DNA from: Polytrichum commune
Lineage: Eukaryota; Streptophyta; Polytrichopsida; Polytrichales; Polytrichaceae
DNA: 64,000 bases
Direction of reading: 5' to 3'
NCBI GenBank assembly: GCA_950295325.1
Contig: OX485806.1
Location: 5,394,001 to 5,458,000, forward strand
Shown here one piece after another: positions 23,949 to 34,501 of this stretch; the first letter of the stretch is position 1; every line of letters begins with the position of its first letter. The position numbers and the translations under genes are program-made. The notes below the pieces were generated by a model. The model was not told where the DNA came from and ran no database searches. It was given only the letters and a program-made list of their open reading frames with translations.

Positions 23949-24773
23949 ATGTGGGGGTCGTCCCGCTGGTGGTGTGGGGGCAAGAGGATGGGAGGCCGGA
24001 GCGGCGGGGGTCCCAACGGGCTGGAAGCTCCGGGGACGCGCCAAAGGTTGGGGTCGTCCACCTGCTGGACAGGCGCGTAAGGGCGGGCGTGAGGCTGCAG
24101 CAAATGCGCGAAGCTGAAGGACTGCTGCGTAGCCGGCCGCGGGCGGATATCCTGTGGAGGGAAGCCTGCTGGCAAGTGAGGGAATGAACTCGGGGGAGCC
24201 ATCACCAATCCCTGCGCCAGCATGCCCTGGATCACTTGCGTGATCAGGTCCGCTTGGGACGGAGGTGGGGCCATCGCCCTTTGCCGCTCCTGCTCCAACA
24301 GGAGAGCCCTCAACTCCGCGACTTCGTTGCGGACCGAGGGCTCCTCGGCGGCGGCCTTCTGCAATCGGATGCGTTGCTCCTCGTCCCGGAGCATCTTCGC
24401 GTTGGCCTCCTCCACGGTGAGGACCTCGGGTTTCACCCTCACCATCCCGGCGAACGCTGTGGGGGAGGCAGGATCCGACCTCAGCCTCTTTGCGAGCTCC
24501 ATGTCGTCCTCGTCCTCGGAGCTTATGGCGATCGTCTCTTCCACCGCATAGTCGCTATATAATTTCTTCCCCTTCAGCATTCGCCGCTCCCTGAAGGTGG
24601 CCGTCGCGTCCCTCGAATACATGTCCTTCGCGTCGGCCACCGTGAGGACGGGCACTAGCTTGCTCTGCGGCGTGGCAGCCCGCATGGCCTTCTTCCGCTG
24701 AGGGGCCTCGGATTCTTGAGTGAATCCTGTGAAGACTTATAGGCTTATAGGAGTAGATGTTCAACCCAGACAT
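23597..24773 (-). CDS. A1 gene, exon 3: end of methyltransferase-like domain and Pro-rich coiled-coil region (frameshifted)
   Basis: Starts at acceptor TGTGCAG with MSGLNIYSY, the continuation of methyltransferase motif I. About 310 bp present in A2 (39,211-39,524) are then missing, replaced by a short filler, and the frame shifts by one. Downstream is TVADAKDMYSRDATATFRER, acidic ISSEDEDDME, a coiled coil (VRNEVAELRALLLEQERQR) and a long Pro-rich segment. Two family palindromes are embedded in codons (23,858 and 23,927), giving FGSADPN peptides. The donor GAG|GTAATG lies just before an intronic stop. Exon length is not a multiple of three, unlike all its relatives, which confirms the lesion. 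Confidence 0.75.
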
Positions 24774-24855
24774 CTGCACAATCCAAATCAATAATATTAG
24801 GATCACAAATGAAGAATAAGCAAAAATAACACCCAAAACAAAACAAGAATACTTA

Positions 24856-25056
24856 GTTTGGGTCGAGCGACCCAAACTGTGCCTGCTCTAGTTTGGGTCG
24901 AACAACCCAAACTGTGCCTGCCCCTAGTTTGGGTCGAGCGACCCAAACTGTGCCTGCCCCTAGTTTGGGTCGAGCGACCCAAACCAAGCATGCCCTAGTT
25001 TGGGTCGAGCAACCCAAACCAAGCATGCCCATAGTTTGGGTCGCTCGACCCAAACC
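24856..25056. repeat. A-type palindrome cluster, 36-bp period, in an intron
   Basis: Six palindromes about 36 bp apart, separated by CTGTGCCTGCCCCTA or CAAGCATGCCC linkers. Centres are AG (one CT, the same site inverted). They fill the intron that splits methyltransferase motif I. Confidence 0.95.
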
Positions 25057-25088
25057 AGGCATATAGATCGACGAGGTTAGTTTCTTAC

Positions 25089-26420
25089 CATTGCTGCAAA
25101 AATCGGTTTGGAGCCCCCGAAGACGTTGAAGATGAAGTCCCCCCTCTTCGTGAGGGTCCTCATCATCCGCAGGTAAAAATCCATCCGCAGCTCATCCGCG
25201 GGGTAGTTGGCGTACTTCGCCTCGTCGTACAAGCTCCTGCTGGTGCCCAACCCTTCTGGGACTTGGAAAAGCTTTTCCATCCGGGCTATAGGATGGTTTG
25301 GCACCTTCAGCAGCTCAGCTTTGTACACGAAGTACAAGCACAGCACACAGACTATCTTCGTCTTCTTGTCTTTCAATGAGCTGTACGCCCCCTCCGCCGG
25401 TGCAGCAACGTAATGAGATTTTGAGACGGCGTACTCTGGTTGCAATTTACGCACGATCTCGTACACCTGCTCCGCCCTCCTGTCCTCGACAATCCACAAC
25501 CAGACGTCGACCTCCCTGAATTTGGGGCTGGCGTAGTCCACAAACTTGGTGAAGAACGGCTCGTAAAACGGGGTGCTCATTGTCCCCTCGAATGAGGCTC
25601 CAGGAATGTTCCTGAAGTCTATCATTCCGAAGGGGAAGCGGTCCCCAGCTGCAGTCCTGATCGCCATCCTGGACTCAGAGCCCGGCCAACCTTGGATCTT
25701 TAGAGGTTCGAGGGAGACCAAGTTGAAGTGAGCTTCGCCCTCGAACCTGACGATCTTCTTCTCCTTTATAAAGTTGGAGAAGGCACGCGCGGAGTGTTCG
25801 GGAAGCGCCCGGTTCCTCCCCCCCTTCACAAACTTGGACCTGAGGAAGTCGTCTCCCGCCTCCCTCATGAGTGCCGCCATGGACGCACTAGTGAACTTGT
25901 ACTCGGCTTTGAATGCCCTCCAGTGCGCCTCGTCAACCTCTCCGTCCACGATGAGCTTCTTCTCGGGCACCAGCTTGTGCAGCTCTTGGACAATGGTCGT
26001 CTTCTTCTTCCTGTTCTCCGTCCATTCCTTCAAGGTGTAGCATGAAGGGACGAAGATCTTTGGCTTCGTGAAGACGATCTTTGGGTGAACCCAGCATCTC
26101 TTCGCCGTCGGCTCCACGTGGAGGATGTGGGACGCCGCCTTTCCCACCTCTGTCTCTGAGAGACCTTGAAGAGCTCTAAAGAACTCCCTCACTAGTGGCT
26201 TCATTTGCTTGAAGCGCGCAGTCTGGTTGTACAGAATACCGGTGTCGGGATCGATGAGGTCTCCCGTCTCGTGTTTTTCGAAGACAGTCTTCCATTTTGT
26301 CCACACGGAGTCGGACGCTGTGATCAAGTAGATTTCTCCTCTTAGCTCGTTATATTTTTTTTGCTTGTGGCTAGCGTTGTCAATAGAGGAGAATTTATTG
26401 ATCATCTGGTATTTGAAGTC
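25089..26420 (-). CDS. A1 gene, exon 2: degenerate beta-class DNA methyltransferase-like domain
   Basis: 444 codons, acceptor TGTTCAG, donor CAATG|GTAAGA. The C-terminal part has the shape of beta-class N6-adenine/N4-cytosine methyltransferases: FGMIDFRNIPG where the catalytic DPP[YW] (motif IV) would be, WLWIVEDRRAEQVYEIV like the following motif, then ELRMDFYLRMM and GDFIFNVFGGSKPIFAAM. The last continues in exon 3 as GLNIYSY, matching motif I (DPFxGSGTT..AA..GR..xGxE). The motif IV triad is absent and GSG has become GSK, so catalysis is doubtful; SAM binding or DNA recognition might remain. The N-terminal ~190 residues match no family I know. B's version (50,866-52,191) aligns throughout. 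Confidence 0.65.
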
Positions 26421-26497
26421 CTGAACATGAAGTCAAGAACATATGTTAGAGAACACATCATGAAAAAAATGGAACAGCAGTTTAAGACATGCCAATA

Positions 26498-26746
26498 GTT
26501 TGGGTCGATCGACCCAAACTTTAAATCTGATGAAGACTATAAGACATGCCAATAGTTTGGGTCGATCGACCCAAACTTTAAATCTGATGAAGACTATAAA
26601 ACATGCCAATAGTTTGGGTCGATCGACCCAAACTTTAAATCTGATGAAGACTATAAAACATGCCAATAGTTTGGGTCGATCGACCCAAACTACAAAACTT
26701 GGGAAGAAAATAAAACAATACAAGAGTTTGGGTCGATCGACCCAAA
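26498..26746. repeat. A-type palindrome cluster, 57-bp period, in an intron
   Basis: Five perfect palindromes at 26,498, 26,555, 26,612, 26,669 and about 26,725, all with centre AT, joined by TTTAAATCTGATGAAGAC-type linkers. They occupy the intron between the ParB-like and methyltransferase-like exons. Confidence 0.95.
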
Positions 26747-26755
26747 CTTACTCAC

Positions 26756-28105
26756 CTCCCATTTTGGGTTCTTGTCTTTTGCATTCTCCCTTTCCTTGGG
26801 CGGCCTGCCGTAGAACTCCCACACATCCCTCGAGGCCATTATATTCCTAATCCAGGATGCCTGATACGCCCTCTTTTTATTCCCCATGTTGAAAAACCTG
26901 GAGATGTCACTGAGGACGGTCTCGTTGTCCGACCAAACCACCAGTGCCTTCCATACCTTCAGCTTCTCCTTCTGGTTGTTGGGGTCGTCCCATTCAATCA
27001 TCAGCTGGATTTTTTTGGAGGCCTCTACACTGTGCTGGCCGTCAATCAGCCAGAAATCTCCTTTAGAAATCGCCGGCCACATATCAGCCGTAGGCATTCT
27101 TTTTAGCCCCTGGGGCATCACGACAATTGTCTACCTGTCGTCCTTGAACTGCCCTCCCAAGATTTGAGCGACCATCCAGTCGACATAGGCATCCTCCTTG
27201 GCTCGGACACACTTTTCAGGTGGCGCAAGGTGGCATTGTGCAATGTTCACCTCGAACTTGAAGTCCCTGCCCATGAAGAAGCAATGGAGGCATTTCGTCT
27301 CAAAATTGTCGTTGATTTTTTGAATTTCCCCAGCATCAACCTCTTGGCCAGGCTTGGGCATCCGCAACTCTGGCGAAACTGGCTCGGTGGTCATGACTGA
27401 TGACTCTCTTGCCCTTTTCGACGGGGTCGTCTGCCGACTTCCGGACGGGGTCGTCTGCCGGCTTCCTGAAGGAGTTGGCGTCTCGCTGTCAGCCGGAGTC
27501 GAGGTAGTGCTCGGTCTTCTAGAATCTGCCGGAACCGCCAGCGGAATCCTCACAGATTGGGGTCTGGAGGAACCTGCTCCTTCTTCTGTCTTGGCCTTCC
27601 GCCTGACAGGTTGTTGCGTTTTTGGTTTGCTTTGCAACGCTTTATTCAAAACCGTGATCGCTTGTTTCAGTTTTGTGAACCTGCTAGCGACCTTGGTATT
27701 CGATACAGTGCCATCTATGAAGATGGTCTCCGGTTTTATTATCTCCGGGTCAACGCACGTCTCCTTGGCGTATAGGGGGTCGAAAGCCTCGGAGAATTGG
27801 TGCATGAACATATGCACGTTCTGCACTGCGGAGTTCTCTAGAATAACGTCAACGTGCTCCCCGAGAGCTTGGACGGAAGCAACCTCCCATCCCGTCAGCG
27901 TTGCCCAGGTGTGTTGCTCGTGGGTCCCCACTTTCACCACGAACAAGAGCTTGTACTGGGAGGCTTTCACAACCTGAACGGACCACGCAAAAACAATCCC
28001 ATCCTTTGGGACGTATGAGTCGTCCTGTGGAGTTTCGTACTCCTCCCAAAGGTAGTCTGGGGCGAGCATGAACCACCTCTCTCCAGGTCTCTTTTTAGTG
28101 GCCAT
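26756..28105 (-). pseudogene. A1 gene, exon 1: N-terminal region plus ParB/DGQHR-like domain, one in-frame TAG
   Basis: 450 codons from MATKKRPGERW, directly after acceptor ACTTACAG, to donor GAG|GTGAGT. Residues 1-~150 are an unrecognised globular region; ~165-260 are low-complexity Ser/Thr/Pro with a repeated SGSRQTTP. From ~265 comes a domain matching B's, with FWLIDGQHSVEAS, the box typical of ParB/sulfiredoxin/DGQHR nucleases and DNA-binding proteins, and FFNMGNKKRAYQASW. A TAG at 27,131-27,133 interrupts the frame exactly where B has CAG (Gln). It probably bound DNA at the family palindromes (inference), but this copy would yield a truncated protein unless another start is used (e.g. 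at 27,121). Confidence 0.75.
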
Positions 28106-28131
28106 CTGTAAGTCCAGAAATAAAATTGTTA

Positions 28132-28240
28132 GTTTAGGTCGATCGACCCAAAGTTTTTCAACTTGGATTGAACATCAGTGCGAATTGAAGGGTGCTCTAC
28201 TGGCCATCATGAAGAGGTTTGGGTCGACCGACCCAAACCC
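28132..28240. repeat. Two A-type palindromes upstream of exon 1
   Basis: A decayed copy near 28,132 (GTTTAGGTCG, centre AT) and a perfect one near 28,217 (centre AC), in the first intron or 5' region of the A1 gene. Confidence 0.85.
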
Positions 28241-28496
28241 AAGCCTCGAATAGCCTAATCTTATAAGAATTATTGGTAGAGTTCGGGTCTTAAGAATATG
28301 AATATATTGAATATTGTGTAGTGGTCAAATTATCCAACATGAGAGCAATTTTCGGTGACCTTCTAGAGCCGCGCTGGACGTATGTGGACATGCCAGCAAA
28401 TATCAGACGATTTCAAATTATAGCCATTTGAATATAATTTCTTGTTGATGGTGGGAAGGATGTTTATCTTGGGATATTGGATTTGTAGGTTGCAGA

Positions 28497-28806
28497 GTTT
28501 GGGTCGAGCGACCCAAACCAGCTGCAGAGTTTGGGTCGCTCGACCCAAACCAGCTGCATAGTTTCGGTCGAGCGACCCAAACCAGCTGCAGAGTTTGGGT
28601 CGAGTGACCCAAACCAGCTGCAGAGTTTGGGTCGAGCGACCCAAACCAGCTGCAGAGTTTGGGTCGAGCGACCCAAACCAGCTGCATAGTTTGGGTGGAG
28701 CGACCCAAACCAGCTGCAGAGTTTGGGTCGAGCGACCCAAACCGCCTGCAGGTTTTGGGTCGTTCGAACCCAACCAGCTGCAGAGTTTGGGTCGGTCGAC
28801 CCAAAC
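28497..28806. repeat. A-type palindrome array, 32-bp period
   Basis: Ten palindromes spaced 32 bp apart and separated by CAGCTGCAGA, itself containing the palindrome CAGCTG. Centres are mainly AG; one is CT and the last GT. Three units have one-sided point changes. No gene: the peptide repeats obtained by translating it are a by-product of the tandem structure. Confidence 0.95.
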
Positions 28807-28899
28807 TAGCTGCCCAGTTAATTCTTTATGGGTTTGGGGTTTTATATAGAGGTTTCGGGCGTCTACCGAAACCGTAGTGTTTCCATATTCACCCATAAT

Positions 28900-30000
28900 G
28901 TTTTACGCTGCATATACAATGCTTATACATTGTATATGCATGAAGACCCTAAAGGCTAAGAAGCAGGTTATGTTGAATGAGATAAGTTACCTTGATGCAA
29001 GCTCTACCAATCTGATGTTGTTTTGCGAATAGGTTTTGCGAATCTGATTCTTAGAATCTGATTACACCTGAACACTCAGATATCACTAACACTCACTAGA
29101 ATTCCACTCACTAGATTTCACAAACAACTCACAGACACTTCAAAACAACAAAAACACTCTGAAATCACTACAACGGCGCACTTTAAAACAAAAACACACT
29201 CCTAACCAACAAACACACTCTGAAATCACTCAATGCTCGTATTTTTAAACAAAACAACACTCCTAAACAACAAACACACTATGAAATCACTCAATGCGGA
29301 TACTTTTACACAAAAACACTACCCTACTACAATCACTCCTAAACCCTTACAAGAAGAAGAGAGAATGAGAGACGGCGAGAAGAATGAGAGAAGAGAGAAG
29401 GAGAGTATGAGAGAATGAGAGAATGAGTGTAAGTCGAAAGGCGCCGCTTGCAGTCCTAACCAACAAACACACTCTGAAATCACTCAATGCTTGTATTTTT
29501 AAACAAAACAACACTCCTAATCAACATACACACCCTGAAATCACTCAATGCGCATATTTCTACACAAAAACACTTCCCCAACCCCTAAACACACTCTACA
29601 ATCACTCCTAAACCCTTACAAGAAAAAGAGAGAATGAGAGAAGAGGGTTACAAGAATCAGAGAGGTGGAAAGGAATGAGAGAGAGAATGTGGGAAGCGGC
29701 GTTAGGCGGAGGCGCCGCTTCACGACAAGGTGAGAAATGAGGGAGAGAAAGGAGGGAGCTTGGCGCGGAGGGAGTTAAATAGACAAAGCGAAGGGTCGCC
29801 ATGGGACCCAATCTGGGCCATGGGAGCGCCCCGAGCCCATCTACGGCTCACAAGCCTCGCGGGCAGCCACCTTGCCATGTGTCAACACCTTATTGGTGAT
29901 GGTGGCTACCCGAGGCTTCTGGGGTGCACACTTGGCGCCTAGCGGCCACCCGGCCTCCTGCCCGCCAAAGCCCGGCCCCGGCCTTCTAAGCCGCTATCTA
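28900..30000. repeat. ~61-bp repeats and GA-rich region 5' of the A1 gene
   Basis: AAACACACTCTGAAATCACTCAATG recurs at ~61-bp spacing between about 29,100 and 29,600 (written here in pieces: AAACACACTCTG, AAATCACTCAATG), followed by GAGAGA-rich DNA and GGCGGAGGCGCCGCTTC. B has a counterpart in the same position (54,500-55,400) with different repeats but a similar GGCGCCGC element. I infer this is the promoter and 5' untranslated region of the minus-strand gene. Confidence 0.5.
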
Positions 30001-30531
30001 TAGCGGCTTAGCCCAAAAATCGAAAAGCAACATAGCCTAAGGTATTGCACATAATTAACACCATCACCAACTCTGATTTTAATGGTGTTCAATTCAATGG
30101 TCCCGCGTTGGAATTGCTTACATCATAGAATGAATCCATTATTTGTTTTAGTATTTGAATAATGTAGTCATATGGAGTAAGATGAGAGCGATACAAAGTC
30201 TAAGAGGAGTATTTCATAAGTAAATTGCAATTCTCAATGCAATTGCACGGTGCAACAATTAAAATATGGTGACAATTTACATGGTCAAGGGTTTAGTGCT
30301 CTCTATTGTAATTTCTATAACCCAAGTTCGTAGAAGATAAGGCTCTAGCATACAATGGATATTACCCACCCAAGTAGCATTAAATTCAACATTTATATCA
30401 GTACATAGAAGTTGACATTTGAAGTACATGGGAGATACACAAAGATTACAAATTTATCTACTGCAACCCCATGGAGTTCAACATCATATGAAGCCATTTA
30501 AGCATTAAGCTTGATGTTCGATGATCCCTCC

Positions 30532-30572
30532 AACCTAAACCCTAAACCCTAAACCCTAAACCCTAAACCCTA
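30532..30572. repeat. Interstitial telomere-like (CCCTAAA)n tract
   Basis: About five CCCTAAA units in tandem, followed by CCCTACAC. A similar but shorter tract lies at 56,255-56,296 inside B. Confidence 0.9.
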
Positions 30573-31689
30573 CACACCGCAAGCCTTAAATGAATGGCAC
30601 ATAAGGTTAAATGACAGGGCCTTAGTGCTTGTAGTTTCCAATACAAATGTATATTGTCTTGACAACATCCTAATCATATGTGCTCACGATCATGTCAACC
30701 AATATTAAGTTATAACAATGTCTGTCTAAAAAAAAGAGTATAATAACTTGATTATAGTATATATGATCTTCATACTAGATTTCAAATGGACTTCATGATA
30801 GTTTCAAACATCCTTGAAAGAGTGAACTAAAAAGTCCTATTCGTGATGGAATTCCCATTAATGCCTTTCACATAGGTTATCCATTGCCACACTTGTATGT
30901 TGGACAATGGATCAACGTTGTGTGCACACATTACAAACGTCACATGTTCTTTTAAAGCTTTTCTCATTTTATTGTTGCAAATTGAAAGTTGGCCAATTTA
31001 TTCAAATTTTTCATGAGATCAATTCCTTGTTTTCAATGTATAAGTCCTCATGTGAAAGTCTTCATAATGACATAAACTGTAATTATTGTATTTGGTGGCT
31101 TTGGCTATATGAAGTTTCATAATGTTCCCACATATATTGTCAAGATATTATTTGAAATAAACCATAATATTTGAGTCCAAGTAGAGTAATATCCTGGAAG
31201 TACATAATTTAATTTGTATGCAATGCATCAATGTGAAGTTGTGGAGGATGGGTTCTCAAAATCACTTATCAAATATCATTTTCTTCCCAATGGTGCATGT
31301 CATAGGCACATAAAATGAGACAGTCTACCCCCATCAACAATAATTTTAATTTTTTTGACAAATATTGTTATAGGATATTGGAAGATATATTGGAGATCTT
31401 TCTTTATCATTTTTTTTTCATATCCTTACTAACACTATATTCAAACATGTAACTTCAACATATTACCATAGATAATATTGAGTGTTTGAGTTTACATTTG
31501 ATGTTACTTACTTTCATAGTGGTATTAGTATTGAGTAGATGCGTTCGTATTTATTGTATCAAACTCTAAATATGTTATTTATTGTAGGGACACTACAACA
31601 CTACATTTTTTGTCAAACATTTTTTTAAACAAATAAAGTTAACTACATTTTTTTGACAGGTCAAATCACAAATAACTTAAGTTACAAAA

Positions 31690-32017
31690 CCCAACTACAC
31701 AAAATATGATATCTAGTGTTTGATACCCTATATACAAGCGCATGCACTAAATATCAATAACCATATGAAAGTCAGTGACATAAAATGTAAACTCTCACAA
31801 TAAGTATCATCTATGGTAATATGTAGAATTTACATGTTTGCAATTAGTGTTAGGAAGGATGTGAAAAGAAAAAATTTACGTGAAAGTAGAAGGTAAGCGA
31901 CACATTTATGTGTAACAATAATTGTCAAAGATTTAAAAATTAATGTTGAGCATAGTAGAGTGGTAACAACACTAAATATAATGAAACACACACCCCATAT
32001 TTTGTGTAGTTATTTCA
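31690..32017. repeat. MITE-like element inside A1
   Basis: Begins ACAAAATATGATATCTAGTG and ends with TAACAACACTAAATAT ... TGTGTAGTT. Same order of blocks as in 55,728-56,075 (inside B) and, in part, 10,880-11,010. Non-coding; about 330 bp. Confidence 0.65.
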
Positions 32018-32920
32018 TCACGGAATTAGCAATGTCATTTGATGGTTGGCGCCACGAAGAGCCACGAAGGCCACACATTAGTAAACTTGAAGTGAACTTC
32101 AAGATGGATTCAAATATCATTAATAGATTGAACTAAAACGCCACATTGGTAGTTAGTATCCCTTTAACAACGTCCACATACGTTCCTCATTGCCACACTT
32201 GCATGCGAGATAATAGAGCAATGTTCTAGGGTTTAGGGTTTATGGGAGACAAATAAATAATTTTATTCATCACGACAATGGCCTCAAGCCTTGGAAACCC
32301 TTTCATAATTGCAGCCTCCAAATGGCCCAAACCCCACCTAAATAGGTTTACACTTGAAAGCATTGAATGGAGTTAAAATATTGGTTAAAATATACCGTCA
32401 TGACACTTGAAAAAATTAATGTGGCCGCCACCCTTCCTCCCAACGGCGTATGTCATATCCACAAAAGACAAAAAAAAGAAGATTAAATATCATAGACTAA
32501 GTCATATGACGGCTGGGGTATCAGAGGGGCATTGATAGATGCGCATTTTCCACTATAAACAAAAAACGGGGAATTATGTTAGGAGGTTTTGAAATAATCA
32601 AAATATGAGAACAAGGCGGGAAAGGCATCCAATGAGGAAGTCCGAGAAACGGAGGTGGATAGTATAAAGGGACGCACCCCCCAAAATTCAGTCCTTTTTT
32701 GCTCTTCTCCCACTCTTGAATTCGTGGAGAGAACTCTTAGTCGGAGCTATACTTCAAGGTTCGTGCATGCTTCCGTTCATTAGCACTTATCCACAACATG
32801 CAAGTTCATGAGCACCTATCCACAGCATGGAAGCCCACCGTGAACTTTGCAATGAGCTCAAAATCAACACATTTCGGATTATCCGCCGGATTTTGAGGGT
32901 TTTAGGGTGACTCTTATCAG

Positions 32921-34290
32921 GTTTGGGTCGGTCGACCCAAACCCCTCCGCTAGTGTGGGCGGGTTTCAGCCTGACCCTGATCATCTGAGGAGTCCATCTT
33001 GCCCCTCAAGGTTTGGGTCGGTCGACCCAAACCTTTACTCTCATGAGGCAGTTACTAGGGTGGACACGGAGTCCATCCTGCCCCTCAATGTTTGGGTCGG
33101 TCGACCCAAACCCACCCTCACATGGGGCAAGTACTAGGGTGCGCATGGAGCCCATGCTGCCCCTCAATGTTTGGGTCGGTCGACCCAAACCTATCCCCTC
33201 GTGAGGCAGGATCTAGAGTGGACAAGGAGCCCATCCTGGCCCTCAAGGTTTGGGTCGGTCGACCCAAACCTATCCCCTCGTGAGGCAGGGTCTAGAGTGG
33301 ACAAGGAGCCCATCCTGGCCCTCAAGGTTTGGGTCGGTCGACCCAAACCTATACCCTCATGAGGCAGGTACTAGGGTGGACACGGAGTCCATCTTGCCCC
33401 TCAAGGTTTGGGTCGGTCGACCCAAACCCACCCTCACATGGGGCAGGTACTAGGGTGCACACTGAGCCCATCCTGCCCCTCAATGTTTGGGTCGGTCGAC
33501 CCAAACCTATACTCTCATGAGGCAGGTACTAGGATGGACACGGAGTCCATCCTGCCCCTCAAGGTTTGGGTCGGTCGACCCAAACCTATACCCTCATGAG
33601 GCAGGTACTAGGGTGGACACGGAGTCCATCCTACCCCTGAAGGTTTGGGTCGGTCGACCCAAACCCACCTTCACATGAGGCAGGTACTAGGGTGCACACG
33701 GAGCCCATCTTGTCCCTGAAGGTTTGGGTCGGTCGACCCAAACCCACCTTCACATGAGGCAGGTGCTAGGGTGCACACGGAGCCCATCCTGCCCCTGAAG
33801 GTTTGGGTCGGTCGACCCAAACCCACCTTCACATGAGGCAGGTACTAGGGTGCACACGGAGCCCATCCTGCCCCTGAAGGTTTGGGTCGGTCGACCCAAA
33901 CCCACCTTCACATGAGGCAGGTACTAGGGTGCACACGGAGCCCATCCTGCCCCTGAAGGTTTGGGTCGGTCGACCCAAACCCACCCCCACGTGAGGCAGG
34001 TACTAGGGTGGACTTTGAGCCCTTCCTGCCCTATAAGGTTTGGGTCGGTCGACCCAAACCTTATCCCACAGTGGGCATGTACTAGGTTTGACCCATCCCA
34101 GTGCCCTTACATAATTTGGGACGGTCTACCCAATCCATCCCCGCTGTGTGGGTGCTCTCTGTGATGAGCCTGAACCCATCTTGCGAAAACGTTTGGGTCG
34201 CTCGACCCAATTTATCCCCACTGTTTGGATGGAATCTGGATGACCATGATCCCATCGTGCCACAAGGTTTGGGTAGGTCGACCCAAACCT
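32921..34290. repeat. A-type palindrome array, 79-bp period
   Basis: About 17 palindromes: 32,921, then 33,011 and every 79 bp to about 34,038, then three decayed copies. All well-preserved sites have centre GT. Linkers carry ATGAGGCAGGTACTAGGGTG and GAGCCCATCCTGCCCCT, or close variants. It lies directly upstream of the transposase gene, so it may act as promoter, enhancer or silencer of transposase, or as a partition-like centre. Confidence 0.95.
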
Positions 34291-34501
34291 AGACCCACCG
34301 TGTGGATGGGCTCTAAATGATAGTGTGTCCACTGGCCAACCCAAACCTTTACAGAGCCAATGGCATAGCAGTCATACGAACATGTATGAACACTGAGTAT
34401 TTGCAATATTTTTTATATAAGATGGTTTTTGTATTATTCGATTGGAACCTACAATTTTTGTGGTTTCTTGATAAGGTTCAATGTTCATGTGTGTAGGCAG
34501 A

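Larger units (their letters stand above)
30000..32640. other. Gene-free middle of A1, with telomere-like tract and MITE
   Basis: AT-rich, no coding region. Contains (CCCTAAA)n at 30,532-30,572 and a MITE-like copy at about 31,690-32,017. Separates the two gene ends of the transposon. Confidence 0.6.

Noticed and set aside
30532-30572. A chromosome end
   Set aside because: Only about five CCCTAAA units, flanked by transposon sequence on both sides.
33013-33678. Series of ~63-residue reading frames beginning MGRSTQT in the 79-bp array, and similar peptide repeats at 28.4-28.9 kb and 26.4-26.9 kb
   Set aside because: They arise because a palindrome-bearing tandem repeat without stops is open in several frames on both strands; no splice, start or conservation argument supports them as proteins.
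32921-34290. CRISPR-like look of regularly spaced palindromic repeats
   Set aside because: The genome is eukaryotic, the linkers are themselves repeats rather than unique spacers, and no cas-like gene is present.
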